This document shows positions 8,668 to 17,496 of a DNA stretch of 64,000 bases, one piece after another. The DNA is taken from positions 656,386-720,385 of the forward strand of contig NZ_FNJA01000001.1 in NCBI RefSeq assembly GCF_900104385.1, written 5' to 3'. Position 1 is the first letter of the stretch, and each line of letters opens with the position of its first letter. Source of the stretch: Rhodoferax sp. OV413 (lineage in GTDB: Bacteria > Pseudomonadota > Gammaproteobacteria > Burkholderiales > Burkholderiaceae_C). The notes beneath the pieces are model-generated. The model did not search any database. It worked only from the letters and a program-made list of their open reading frames with translations, and was not told the DNA's origin. The position numbers were made by a program, and so were the translations under genes.

Positions 8668-9498
8668 ATGTTGAAATTGAACCCTGCATCCCTGGGCCGT
8701 CGCGCCAGCCTCGGTCTGTTGTTGACCGGTGTGTTGGCCATCGGCGCACTCCCTGTGCCCCTCTTGGCGCAAGCCCAAACCACGGTGCGCGTCGGCATCA
8801 TCGGTGGCGAGGATGAAGACCTGTGGAAGGTGGTCGCAGCCCAAGCCGCCAAGCAGGGCCTGACCATCAAGACCGTGGTGTTCAATGACTACACCCAACC
8901 CAATGAAGCGCTGGAGCGCGGCGATGTGGATGCCAATGCCTTCCAGCACAAGCCGTATCTGGACAACCAGATCAAGACCCGCGGCTACCAGATCACCCCG
9001 GTCGGCTATACCGCCGTCTGGCCCATCGGCCTGTACTCGCGCAAGGTGAGCTCCGTTGCCAATCTGCCCAAGGGCGCTGTCATCGGCATCCCCAACGACC
9101 CGTCGAACGAAGGCCGGGCGCTGCTGCTATTGCAAAGCGAAGGCCTGATCAAGCTGCGCGACGGCACCGGCATCCTGGCCACCACCGCCGACATCGTCTC
9201 CAACCCGAAAGAGCTGAAGATCAAGGAACTGGACGCCGGCATTGTGGGCCGCAGCATCGAGGATCTGACCGCTGCCGTGGTCAACACCGACTGGGCGCTG
9301 AAAGCCGGGCTGAAGGCCGACAAGGACCGCATCGCGCAGGAAAAGGTGGCCAACAACCCGTACAACAACTTCATCGCCGTCAAGACCGACAAGCAGAACG
9401 CACCCTGGGTCAAAAGCCTGGTGGCGGCCTACCAAAATGACGCGGTGAAAGAGGCCCTGAACAAGGTCTACAAGGGCACTGGCTTGGCCGCTTGGTAA
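8668..9498 (+). CDS. MetQ/NlpA-family substrate-binding lipoprotein
   Basis: 276 residues from the ATG at 8668, which has AAAAGGAA upstream. An in-frame ATG at 8620 would add a non-signal extension and was rejected. The signal peptide ends near LLAQAQ, without a clear lipobox cysteine. The mature protein has the NlpA features VRVGIIGGEDEDLWKVV and NDYTQPNEALERGDVDANAFQHKPYL. MetQ proteins deliver methionine to the MetNI importer, but no metN or metI gene is nearby, so the ligand may differ. Its stop overlaps the start region of the FAD oxidoreductase gene, suggesting co-translation. Confidence 0.88.
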   Translation: MLKLNPASLGRRASLGLLLTGVLAIGALPVPLLAQAQTTVRVGIIGGEDEDLWKVVAAQAAKQGLTIKTVVFNDYTQPNEALERGDVDANAFQHKPYLDNQIKTRGYQITPVGYTAVWPIGLYSRKVSSVANLPKGAVIGIPNDPSNEGRALLLLQSEGLIKLRDGTGILATTADIVSNPKELKIKELDAGIVGRSIEDLTAAVVNTDWALKAGLKADKDRIAQEKVANNPYNNFIAVKTDKQNAPWVKSLVAAYQNDAVKEALNKVYKGTGLAAW

Positions 9499-10868
9499 GT
9501 TCGTTGGAGCATTTTTTTACTGCGCATACCGACAAGCTGCAGGTCCGCAACAGGGTGCAGGTTCGCGACCTGCCCCTGGACGACAACGTCAACGGTTGGT
9601 CGGCCCTGCTGCCGCCGCGCCAGGCCCAGCCTGCGCTGCGGGGCCAACACACGGCCGACTGGCTGGTCGTGGGGGCAGGCTACGCCGGGCTGGCTTTTGC
9701 CCGGCGCGTGGCGGAAAACCGGCCGCAAGACCACGTGGTGCTGATCGACGCCGGCACCGTGGGCGACAACGCATCCGGGCGCAATTCCGGCTTTGCCATC
9801 GACATCCCGCACAGCGTGGGCAGCACGGTGGCCGAGCTACGAACCGCCGACAACTACAAGCGCCTGCTGCAGTCCGGCACCGCCGACCTGAAAGCCCAGG
9901 TACAGCGCTACCACATAGCCTGCGACTGGCGCGAGCAAGGCAAATTCCAGGCATCGGTGTCGCCAGCATCCAGCCCGGCGATGGAGGAATACGCCCGGGC
10001 CTTGGAAACCCTGAAAGTGCCGTTTGAGCTGCTGGACCACGCCGCACTGACCAAACGGCTGGGCACCAGTTATTACGGCCTGGGCATTTTTTCACCAGGC
10101 TGCGTGTTGCTGAATCCGGCCGCTTTGACGCGCGGACTCGCCGAACACCTGCCGGCTAACGTCAGCCTGTTTGAGCGCACGCCCGCACTGGGCTTTGACT
10201 TTGGGTCGCCATCAGAGGTGCAGACGCCCGAGGGCCAGATCCGCGCCCGCCATGTGGTAATCACCACCAACGGCGCGGCCGCCCAATTGCCGGGCTTGTC
10301 GAACCAACTGGTCAATCTGTCCACCTACGCCTCGCTGACCCAACCCCTAAGCCCGGAACAGCGCGACCGCATCGGCAACCCCGAGGACTGGGGCCTGACC
10401 CCGGTGTCTGCAGTCTCCGGTGCCACCGTGCGCTACACGCATGACCACCGGGTGCTGATACGCCAGCAGGTGCGGCATGCGCCCCGCTTTCATAACAGTG
10501 CGGCGGACACGGCCCACCAGGTGTCACAGCATCGGCAAATTTTCCTGTCGCGCTTTCCAGAACTGCGGGACGTGGCAATGGCGCACAGCTGGTCCGGGCT
10601 GATCAGCTTCACCCGCAATGGCGCGCCACGCTGGGGCAAGCTGGCCCCGAACGTGTACGCAACGGTGGGCTGCAATGGCGCCGGCATTTCCAAGCAAACC
10701 GTGGCCGGCAGCACCCTGGCAGACTTGGCCAGCGGTGTCGACAATCCGCTGATTGCCGACATGCAGGCCCTGGGCCAGCCCAACTATGTGCCGCCCCGGC
10801 CCGTGCTGGACGTCGGGGTCAATGGCTATTTGCTGAAGGAGCGCTGGGTGGGACGGCATGAGGTTTGA
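9492..10868 (+). CDS. FAD-dependent amine/amino-acid oxidoreductase (DAO family, PuuB-like)
   Basis: 458 residues if the TTG at 9492 is used. That start overlaps the metQ-like stop by seven bases. Other starts downstream are possible, so the N-terminus is uncertain. The FAD-binding Rossmann motif WLVVGAGYAGLAFA lies near residue 59, followed by the ASGRNSGF loop typical of the DAO fold as in gamma-glutamylputrescine oxidase. The C-terminal GCNGAGISKQTVAGS binds the FAD end. It probably oxidises a secondary amine or amino acid with release of hydrogen peroxide or electron transfer. Coupling to a MetQ-like binding protein suggests that the imported ligand is its substrate. This is inference. 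Confidence 0.82.
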   Translation: MVSSLEHFFTAHTDKLQVRNRVQVRDLPLDDNVNGWSALLPPRQAQPALRGQHTADWLVVGAGYAGLAFARRVAENRPQDHVVLIDAGTVGDNASGRNSGFAIDIPHSVGSTVAELRTADNYKRLLQSGTADLKAQVQRYHIACDWREQGKFQASVSPASSPAMEEYARALETLKVPFELLDHAALTKRLGTSYYGLGIFSPGCVLLNPAALTRGLAEHLPANVSLFERTPALGFDFGSPSEVQTPEGQIRARHVVITTNGAAAQLPGLSNQLVNLSTYASLTQPLSPEQRDRIGNPEDWGLTPVSAVSGATVRYTHDHRVLIRQQVRHAPRFHNSAADTAHQVSQHRQIFLSRFPELRDVAMAHSWSGLISFTRNGAPRWGKLAPNVYATVGCNGAGISKQTVAGSTLADLASGVDNPLIADMQALGQPNYVPPRPVLDVGVNGYLLKERWVGRHEV

Positions 10869-10892
10869 ACTGCACCGAACGCGTAGGAACGT

Positions 10893-11951
10893 TCAGTGCA
10901 GCGCCCGCACCGCCCAGCGCAACTTCGCCGAACTTGAGCGCGGGTTGCTGCGCTGCTCGTCATACGAAGCCCGAATCGGGTCGGCGGCCACGCTGCTGAA
11001 AGTACCGTTGCGCTCGCCGGTTTGAAAGCACTTTTTCACGCGCCGGTCTTCGCCGGAGTGGAAGCTCAGAATAGCCACGCGCCCACCGGGCTTCAGGCAG
11101 GCGGGCAGGTTCAGCAACATGGTGTCCAGCACACCAAACTCGTCGTTCACCTCGATCCGCAGCGCCTGGAACGTGCGCTGCAGCACTTTCTTGGTCTCGG
11201 CCAAGCGCTCTTCTGCCGGCATGCTGCGCTTGTACGCCAGCTCCATGGTGGCCCGCACCAGGTCGGCCAGCTGCACCGTGGTTTCCAGAAACTGACCTTG
11301 CAGGGCTGCAGCCAGGGGCTGGGCAAAGGGCTCGTCGGAGTTGTCGGTCAACAGGTCGCGCAACCGGTGCCGGGTCACGCACAACAGCAGCTCGCTGGCC
11401 GACTGGCCGCTGCTCGGGTCCAGGCGCAAATCCAACGGGCCATCGGCGCGGAAGCTAAAACCGCGCGCCGGGTTGTCGATCTGCATGGACGACACGCCCA
11501 GATCGGCCAGCGCAAAGTCGAAGCCACCGCCCGCCTGCGGCAGCAAGCTGGCCAGTTCGCTGAAGTTAGCGCGGTGGACGATCAGCGTCTCTTCGCCAAA
11601 GCCCAAGGCCCGCAGCCGCGCCGTGGTGCGGGGCAGCTCAATCGGGTCGACATCCATGCCAAACATGCGCCCGCCGGGCTGCACCAGCGGCAGCATGGCC
11701 AGCGTGTGGCCACCAAAGCCCAGGGTCAAGTCCACGCCGGTTTCGCCCGGCAAGGGTTTCAAGATGGCAAGGATTTCGTCCACACAAATCGATCGGTGCA
11801 TGCCCGCAGGCGTCTGCCCGCGCTGCATGACCTTGTCCACCTCGGCCGCATGGCGTGCGGGGTCCAGCTCTTTGTACTTTTCTTCAAACTGGCGGGGATG
11901 GGTGCCGGCGTAACGTACGCGGCGCTTGTGGGGAGGGGTGGCATCGGTCAT
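10893..11951 (-). CDS. RsmH-family (MraW) SAM-dependent methyltransferase paralogue
   Basis: 352 residues. It has the MraW/RsmH features: a DLTLGFGGHTLAML SAM loop, GMDVDP, the ADLGVSSMQIDNPARGFSF block, a PLDLR motif and the C-terminal ILSFHSGEDRRVKKCF. RsmH methylates N4 of C1402 in 16S rRNA. This copy is outside a dcw cell-division cluster and has an unusual N-terminus of about 50 residues (KRRVRYAGTHPRQFEEKYKE) before the usual HRS-start block, so it is probably a paralogue. Whether it modifies C1402 or another base is open. It lies downstream of the aspartate kinase gene, separated by repeat copy 4. Confidence 0.8.
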   Translation of the reverse strand: MTDATPPHKRRVRYAGTHPRQFEEKYKELDPARHAAEVDKVMQRGQTPAGMHRSICVDEILAILKPLPGETGVDLTLGFGGHTLAMLPLVQPGGRMFGMDVDPIELPRTTARLRALGFGEETLIVHRANFSELASLLPQAGGGFDFALADLGVSSMQIDNPARGFSFRADGPLDLRLDPSSGQSASELLLCVTRHRLRDLLTDNSDEPFAQPLAAALQGQFLETTVQLADLVRATMELAYKRSMPAEERLAETKKVLQRTFQALRIEVNDEFGVLDTMLLNLPACLKPGGRVAILSFHSGEDRRVKKCFQTGERNGTFSSVAADPIRASYDEQRSNPRSSSAKLRWAVRALH

Positions 11952-11977
11952 CGGCCATTATGCGCCCCAGGGAGTTC

Positions 11978-12032
11978 AAAAAAAGCCGCGTCACCCCATA
12001 GGATCTGCGCGGCCAGCTACTGAATTTGTAGC
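11978..12032 (-). repeat. Double-hairpin intergenic repeat, copy 4 (aspartate kinase terminator)
   Basis: Plus strand: seven A residues, GCCGCG...CGCGGC stem, then the core at 12016-12032 (GCTACTGAATTTGTAGC). On the minus strand this is a hairpin plus T-run after the aspartate kinase stop. Confidence 0.8.
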
Positions 12033-12046
12033 GTTTTCTACAGCAA

Positions 12047-13468
12047 TCAGACGCGTGGCACTGGAGCGCCGGAGTTGACGCACAGGGCCATGTTGAGCGC
12101 CTTGATGGCCGTTTTGTAGTCTTCGCGCTCAATCACAAACTGCATATTCACCTGACGCAGGGTTTGCGACACGCAGTTCACGTTGACCTGGGCATCTGCC
12201 AGCGCCTGCGCAGCCTTGGCCAGCACGCCCGGAATGGCGATGTTGGAGCCGATGGTGCACACGATGGCGCTGGGCTTGACCGTCACCACCTGGTACAGCG
12301 CTTCCAGCTCAACCAAGAGTTCGGCCGTTACCTGGTTGTCCCACACCAGGTGGGCAATGGAGTTGGCATTGGTCGCCTTGAGGATGTAGCTGATGTCGTG
12401 CTTGCAGAACACAGCCATGAGACCGGCATCAAAGCCCACAGTGCCCACCATGCTGGGGTCGTGGATTTCGATCAGCGTGACCTTGTCCGTGCCGGTCACG
12501 ATTTCCACACGGGCACGCTCGCCCACAAAGTCCTTGGTGATCAGCGTGCCGGGGTGATCGGGCTCAAACGTGTTCTTCAAGCGGATGGGGATGCCAGCCA
12601 GCTCCATGGGCTTGGACGCCTTGGGGTGGATGGCTTCCATGCCCACGTCGGCCAGTTGGTCGGCCACATCGTAGTTGGTGGCGCCCACCACGATGGCGTT
12701 TTCCAACCCCACAAGGTTGGGGTCGGCAGACGACAGGTGGAATTCCTTGTGAATCACGGCCTCGGCAGGGCGCACTTCCACGGCGATCTTGCTGAAGGTG
12801 ACCTCGGAGTAACCCCGGTCGAACTCGCGCATGATGCCTTCCGTGCCCTTGGTGTAGCCAGTGGCCACAATCACGTTGTTGGCCAGGTCCATGTCTTTGA
12901 AGCTGTTGGCAATGCGCTCGTCGATGGTCCAGGCTTCGTTGTCGTCAAAGCCGGCCAAGTCCATCAGCACGGCCTTCACGCCATTGGCCTTGAGGATTTC
13001 CACCGAGTTGAACGCGCTGTGGGATTCACCGATAGAAGCCAGCACTTCACGCGCAGCCAGCAGCACGTCATGGCGGCTGAGGTAGCCGCTGGCCAGCACA
13101 TGCTGCATTGCCCCCAGGTATTCGCGGGCCTGGGCAATGCGCTTGTCGATGAAGGCATCGGCCACATCCAATGGCAGACCGAGATCCGCGTAACCGGCGT
13201 TGAGCTTCTTTAGGCTGACGGCCAAGCCTGTCAGCGCAGCCTGGTAGCCCTTGCTCTCGGCAAACAGGGCGTAGATACCGCGTTCGCCGGTCTTCTTGTG
13301 TTCCAGCAGCTGGTTGGTCACGCCCGAATAGGCCGACACCACGTAAATGCGGCCGTAGATGCGTGCAGGGTCGTGCAGCACGATGTGGCGCAGCACATCG
13401 CCGAAGGCGGTCATGGAGGTGCCGCCGATCTTCTCGACAGAGATATTGGAGGAAATTACGTCGTGCAT
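12047..13468 (-). CDS. Aspartate kinase (Ask_Ect-like subtype)
   Basis: 473 residues from the ATG at 13468 (MHDVISSNISVEKIGGTSM). An open extension of 43 codons upstream has no family resemblance and was rejected. The kinase domain begins with VEKIGGTSM. Two C-terminal ACT-type regulatory segments follow from about residue 330. It catalyses phosphorylation of L-aspartate, the first step to lysine, methionine and threonine. The VEKIGGTSM start and the length resemble the specialised kinase that accompanies ectoine gene clusters rather than the usual LysC (VQKYGGTS), but no ectABC genes are near. The subtype call is from memory and moderate. Confidence 0.85.
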   Translation of the reverse strand: MHDVISSNISVEKIGGTSMTAFGDVLRHIVLHDPARIYGRIYVVSAYSGVTNQLLEHKKTGERGIYALFAESKGYQAALTGLAVSLKKLNAGYADLGLPLDVADAFIDKRIAQAREYLGAMQHVLASGYLSRHDVLLAAREVLASIGESHSAFNSVEILKANGVKAVLMDLAGFDDNEAWTIDERIANSFKDMDLANNVIVATGYTKGTEGIMREFDRGYSEVTFSKIAVEVRPAEAVIHKEFHLSSADPNLVGLENAIVVGATNYDVADQLADVGMEAIHPKASKPMELAGIPIRLKNTFEPDHPGTLITKDFVGERARVEIVTGTDKVTLIEIHDPSMVGTVGFDAGLMAVFCKHDISYILKATNANSIAHLVWDNQVTAELLVELEALYQVVTVKPSAIVCTIGSNIAIPGVLAKAAQALADAQVNVNCVSQTLRQVNMQFVIEREDYKTAIKALNMALCVNSGAPVPRV

Positions 13469-13826
13469 GGAGAGGCTAAAAGGAGCAAAAAGATCGAAAC
13501 GCTGGGTGGGAGTTTCTGCCGAGAGAGCCAAGGGCAGCAAACCCACTATTTTCCAACACTTTGAGCAGCAGCCGTTGCGGCAGCGCGCCAGCCGCACGCA
13601 ATCTTCACCGATGGGTCAGACTTTTCAAGTCAATTTTTATCCGGCCATATTCCCGCACAGCGCTTGCAAAACCTGCACAACATGCTATTGAATAAATAGC
13701 AATTGAGACGCTTGCTTCCTGCTGGGCAGCGCATCCCTAAGCCTGCCATGCGCCACGCAGATACTCTCGCCCCGCTTGGAGGCGGGTGAAGATGCCTTTT
13801 GTGTAGGCTGCCTGTGCAGCTTGTAC
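13469..13826. other. 358-bp intergenic region
   Basis: Lies between the aspartate kinase start and the GntR gene stop. It contains a degenerate repeat copy (13642-13701) with a perfect inverted repeat TGCTATT/AATAGCA at 13683-13701. The kinase promoter must be here on the minus strand. A TTGACT hexamer is present near 13630 but has no good -10 partner. No coding potential was seen. Confidence 0.55.
13642..13701 (-). repeat. Degenerate double-hairpin repeat, copy 6
   Basis: Core hairpin at 13683-13701 with 7-bp perfect arms. The GC-rich half is largely eroded but retains a GGCCATATTC-type stretch like that in the copy at 36601. Confidence 0.5.
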
Positions 13827-14513
13827 TCACTGGCGTTTTTTGTCCATGCAGCTGGTGCGCAAGAACTGGCCCGCGACAAAAATATCGCGCTCGATGGCAC
13901 GGCGCACGGCGCTGCTGTCGCGTTGTGCCAGGGCGCGTACCAGGTCATCATGGGCGTCATTGAGCACCGCGCTGGCCTCGGGTGTGTCGAACAGGCGGTT
14001 AGAGATTGGCCCCGCACGCAGCCACAAAGTGTCTATCAGCTGAAAAAGCAGTGGTGAGCCCGCCGCCTTGTAAAGCAGTACGTGAAAATTTTCGTTGATG
14101 TCCAGGTAACGTTTGGAGTCACCAGCTTGCAAAGCTGCATCCATCTCCTCGCTCCAGCGCTGCATCTGCGCCACCTGCGCGGGCTCCAGGCGCAGGCAGC
14201 CGCGCTCGGCGGCCTCCCCTTCGAGCAGCATGCGCATTTGCAGCAGGTCGTCGAACTCCGGCGCCGACAGACGCGGCACCGCCACCCCGGCGTTGGGAAT
14301 ATTGACCAAGGCACCCTCTGCAGAAAGGCGTTGCAACGCCGCGCGCACCGGCATCTGGCCCACGCCCATGTCCGCTGCCACGGTGCGGATCTTCAGCCGC
14401 TCACCCGGCAAGAAGCGCCCCACCGTGATCCACTGGCGCAAGGTGCTGTAGATCTGATCCTGGTGGGTGCTGGTGGCCGGAGTGGTGGTTGCGAGTAGGA
14501 CCGTAACGCTCAT
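13827..14513 (-). CDS. GntR family transcriptional regulator (FCD subfamily)
   Basis: 228 residues from the ATG at 14513. A 20-codon longer form from 14573 is possible. The winged-helix DNA-binding part is at about 20-85 (IYSTLRQWITVGRFLPGERL, then VGQMPVRAALQRLSAEGAL). An all-helical FCD effector domain from about 95 has conserved acidic and His residues (NENFHVLLYKAAGSPLL). FCD regulators usually repress catabolic genes and sense an organic acid. It is the last gene of a same-strand operon with the aminotransferase and the PuuA-like ligase. It likely controls them through the palindromes at 17497-17562. Confidence 0.88.
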   Translation of the reverse strand: MSVTVLLATTTPATSTHQDQIYSTLRQWITVGRFLPGERLKIRTVAADMGVGQMPVRAALQRLSAEGALVNIPNAGVAVPRLSAPEFDDLLQMRMLLEGEAAERGCLRLEPAQVAQMQRWSEEMDAALQAGDSKRYLDINENFHVLLYKAAGSPLLFQLIDTLWLRAGPISNRLFDTPEASAVLNDAHDDLVRALAQRDSSAVRRAIERDIFVAGQFLRTSCMDKKRQ

Positions 14514-14693
14514 GGTGCTAGGTTGATAGCCTGAGCTCAGGCCAAAGTCCAGCATCATATGGGCTATGGCCATTGCGGCGGCCGCGCCGAGCTAGAAAGC
14601 CATTTAATGCGCCACTTCTTGCAGGGCGGCAAGTCAGGCTGACGCCCCCTAAGCCAGTGCTCCAGCGGGTGCGCGGTGTGCGAGCGCCGCGGC

Positions 14694-16061
14694 TCACACG
14701 GCAATGGTTTCACGGATAAAGCCGTCCACGACAGCCACCAGACGGTCCACGTCGTCTGCGGTGGTCTCAGGGCACACCAGCATCATGTTGTGAAAGGGCG
14801 TGATGATCAGGCCACGGTTGAGCAGGTAGAGGTGGATGTTTTGTTCCAGTTCCGGGTCCAAAATGGCGTTGGCCTCACTGCCGTTGCGCGGTGGCGTGGG
14901 GGTGAACTGGAATTCAGTGCGCGCGCCGACCTGCGTTACGCACCAGCCCAGACCGTGACGGGCAATAAGCTCACGCAAGCCACCCGCCAGACGTTCGGCC
15001 AGGCCAAACATATGTGCGTACGCCGCATCAGTCATTACTTCCGAAAGATTGGCGCGCATCGCCGCCATGGTCAGCAAGTTGGCAGTCAGCGTGGTGCCAA
15101 TGCCGCTGTGGCCGGGAGGGGCGTTGCGCTTGGCCGCTTCGGCGCGCGCAGCGGTTTCTGCGCTGAAGCCGTAGACCGCACAGGGCACACCGCCCGCCAC
15201 AGGCTTGCCCACCACGAACAAGTCGGGCTGCAGGCCGTGTGCACGGGTGTAGCCACCGGGGCCGGAGCTGATAGTGTGGGTTTCGTCGATCAACAGCAAG
15301 GTGCCATAGCGGCGGCACAGTGCTTGGGCAGCTTCCCAGAAGCCGGGCTCGGGCAGCACCATGCCAATATTGGTCATGGCGGGCTCGGCCAGCAGGCAGG
15401 CCACTTGGCCATCGGCCAGGGCAGCTTCCAGCGCAGCCAAGTCGTTGAACTCCACACTGCGCGTGGTGCGAGTGATGTCCACCACCTGGCCCAGCAAGCT
15501 GTCGCGGGTGCGCGGCTGGCCATCCACCAGATCCACAAACACATCATCGACGGTGCCGTGGTAGCAGCCGTTGAAGATCAGTATCTGCGTGCGTCCCGTG
15601 AGCGCTCGCGCCCAGCGGATGGCAAAACGGTTGGCGTCCGACGCCGACAGCGCAAACTGCCACACGGGCATGCCAAAGCGGCGCGCCAGCTCTTCGGACA
15701 CCCACACGCCGTCTTCGCCTGGCAGCATGGTGGTGATGCCGCGTGCGGCCTGCGCCGCCACTGCGCGCGCCACAGGGGCGGGGCTATGGCCGAACATGGT
15801 GCCGGTGTCACCCAGGCAGAAGTCCACATAGTCGTGGCCATCCACATCGGTGAGGCGCGCGCCCCGCGCTTCGGCCACATGCATCGGATAGGGTGTGGAC
15901 CAGTCGTTCATCCAGTGCATGGGCACACCAAACATCAGATGGCCTTTAGCGCGGTCAGCCAGCGCGCGGGAGGCGGGGTTGCTCGCCGCATAGTGGGCGC
16001 GTTCCCGGGCACGCACATCGTTCAGACGTTGGGGGTCCAGGGTTTTGTAAGTGACGGTCAT
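14694..16061 (-). CDS. Class III PLP-dependent aminotransferase
   Basis: 455 residues from the ATG at 16061. A TTG four codons earlier is unlikely. It shows the class III fold: NGCYHGTVDDVF around 164-175, the PLP-ring aspartate in LLIDETHTISSGPGGY (D259) and the Schiff-base lysine in FVVGKPVAGGVP (K286). The DETHTISSG segment resembles the glutamate-1-semialdehyde aminomutase branch, but hemL is normally elsewhere and lacks such neighbours. It sits 47 bases after the PuuA-like gene, so a role in amine or omega-amino acid catabolism with 2-oxo acid acceptors is likely. Substrate unassigned. Confidence 0.85.
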   Translation of the reverse strand: MTVTYKTLDPQRLNDVRARERAHYAASNPASRALADRAKGHLMFGVPMHWMNDWSTPYPMHVAEARGARLTDVDGHDYVDFCLGDTGTMFGHSPAPVARAVAAQAARGITTMLPGEDGVWVSEELARRFGMPVWQFALSASDANRFAIRWARALTGRTQILIFNGCYHGTVDDVFVDLVDGQPRTRDSLLGQVVDITRTTRSVEFNDLAALEAALADGQVACLLAEPAMTNIGMVLPEPGFWEAAQALCRRYGTLLLIDETHTISSGPGGYTRAHGLQPDLFVVGKPVAGGVPCAVYGFSAETAARAEAAKRNAPPGHSGIGTTLTANLLTMAAMRANLSEVMTDAAYAHMFGLAERLAGGLRELIARHGLGWCVTQVGARTEFQFTPTPPRNGSEANAILDPELEQNIHLYLLNRGLIITPFHNMMLVCPETTADDVDRLVAVVDGFIRETIAV

Positions 16062-16108
16062 AGCAGGGCGCAAGAGTCAGAGAAATCAGAAAAAGGAGGC
16101 GTGCCAAC

Positions 16109-17449
16109 TCACACCAGCAAGAGCAAGTGTTCGCGTTCCCACGAGCTGATCACGCGGTTGTAGGTGGCGTATTCCAGCTCTTTGACAGCGCAGAAGGCAT
16201 CGACAAATCCGGTGCCCAGCACATCACGCAGAGGTGCGCTGGCGCGCATGGATTCGATGGCGTCTTCCAGGTGGCGTGGCAGCTCGTGGTTGACGTTCCA
16301 GGCGCTGTTGGTGGTGGGCGCACTGGGCGTCAGGCCCTCGGTCATGCCCAGCAGACCGCAGGCCAGGGTGGCGGCCATGGCCAGGTAAGGATTCACGTCC
16401 ACGCCGGGCACCCGGTTTTCCACACGGCGGTTGGCTGGGCTGGAGTTGGGCACGCGGATGCCGCAGGTGCGGTTATCGTGGCCCCAGCGCACATTAATGG
16501 GCGCCGACATAAACGGCGCAAGGCGGCGATAAGAGTTTACATAGGGTGCAAACATCGGCATGAGTTTGGGAATGTAGGTCTGCAGGCCTGCAATGCATTG
16601 GGCAAAGTAGGAACTGGCAGAACCATCGGGCAGACTGAACAGGTTGTTGCCCTCCCTGTCCAAAATGCTTTGGTGAATGTGCATGGCGCTACCAGGCTCT
16701 TGTTCCATGGGCTTGGCCATGAAGGTGGCAAAAATGCCGTGGCGCAGGGCCGTTTCGCGTACGGTTCGCTTGAAAAGGAATACGCGGTCTGCCAAGTCCA
16801 GTGCATTGCCATGGCTGAAGTTGATTTCCATCTGGCCAGGGCCGGCTTCATGGATCAGCGTCTCCACGCCGAGCTTGTGCTGCTCGCAGAAGTTGGAGAG
16901 CTCCATAAAGAAGGGGTCGAAGTCGTTGACAGCATCAATGGAGTAGCTTTGGCGGCCAGCCTCGGGCTTGCCGGTACGGCCCAAGGGCGGCTGCAACGGC
17001 TCATGAGGGTTCTGCTGGCGTGCGACCAGATAAAACTCCATCTCGGGTGCAACCACCGGGCTCCAGCCGCGCTCTTCGTATTGCTTGAGCACCCGGCGCA
17101 ATACACCACGCGGGGATATCTCGACGGTACTGCCATCCCACTCTTGGCAGTCGTGAATGACCACCGCCACAGGCTCGGCGGCCCAGGGCACGATACGCAC
17201 GGTGCTGGCATCGGGGATGCAGAGCATGTCCGGGTCGGTGTCGCCCACAAATGGGCCGTTGTCGGGTTGCTGGCCATTCACGGTGTTGAGCAGCACGCTC
17301 TTGGGCAGACGCATCTCACCCGCAGCCAGAAACAGGTCGCGCGGCAAAATCTTGCCGCGCGCAATCCCGGTCATGTCGGGGATCACGCATTCCACCTCGT
17401 GGATGCGGTGTGTGATCAAAAAATCTTCAATGGGCGAGGTAGTCGACAT
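16109..17449 (-). CDS. Glutamine synthetase family protein (PuuA-like gamma-glutamylamine synthetase)
   Basis: 446 residues, the length of the PuuA/GlnA-paralogue group. It has the catalytic GS core: EMEFYLV, MEINFSHGNALDLAD, GSAMHIHQS and RVPNSSPANRRVENRVPG. It lacks the adenylylation-loop tyrosine region of housekeeping GlnA. PuuA-type enzymes use ATP to join glutamate to an amine such as putrescine, ethanolamine or a monoamine as the first catabolic step. First gene of an operon with a class III aminotransferase and a GntR regulator. The matching FAD oxidase could be the PuuB-like gene at 9492-10868, which is not linked. Substrate inferred only. Confidence 0.88.
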   Translation of the reverse strand: MSTTSPIEDFLITHRIHEVECVIPDMTGIARGKILPRDLFLAAGEMRLPKSVLLNTVNGQQPDNGPFVGDTDPDMLCIPDASTVRIVPWAAEPVAVVIHDCQEWDGSTVEISPRGVLRRVLKQYEERGWSPVVAPEMEFYLVARQQNPHEPLQPPLGRTGKPEAGRQSYSIDAVNDFDPFFMELSNFCEQHKLGVETLIHEAGPGQMEINFSHGNALDLADRVFLFKRTVRETALRHGIFATFMAKPMEQEPGSAMHIHQSILDREGNNLFSLPDGSASSYFAQCIAGLQTYIPKLMPMFAPYVNSYRRLAPFMSAPINVRWGHDNRTCGIRVPNSSPANRRVENRVPGVDVNPYLAMAATLACGLLGMTEGLTPSAPTTNSAWNVNHELPRHLEDAIESMRASAPLRDVLGTGFVDAFCAVKELEYATYNRVISSWEREHLLLLV

Positions 17450-17496
17450 GGCCGTATCTGTTCATGGAGATATGGCCATCTTACTTCTTAATTAAA

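Noticed and set aside
13469-13597. 43-codon N-terminal extension of the aspartate kinase
   Set aside because: It has no family resemblance and lies in the promoter region. The ATG at 13468 gives the expected VEKIGGTSM start.
14694-16061. Class III aminotransferase as hemL
   Set aside because: The DETHTISSG block recalls glutamate-1-semialdehyde aminomutase, but the operon context with a PuuA-like ligase and a GntR regulator points to catabolism.
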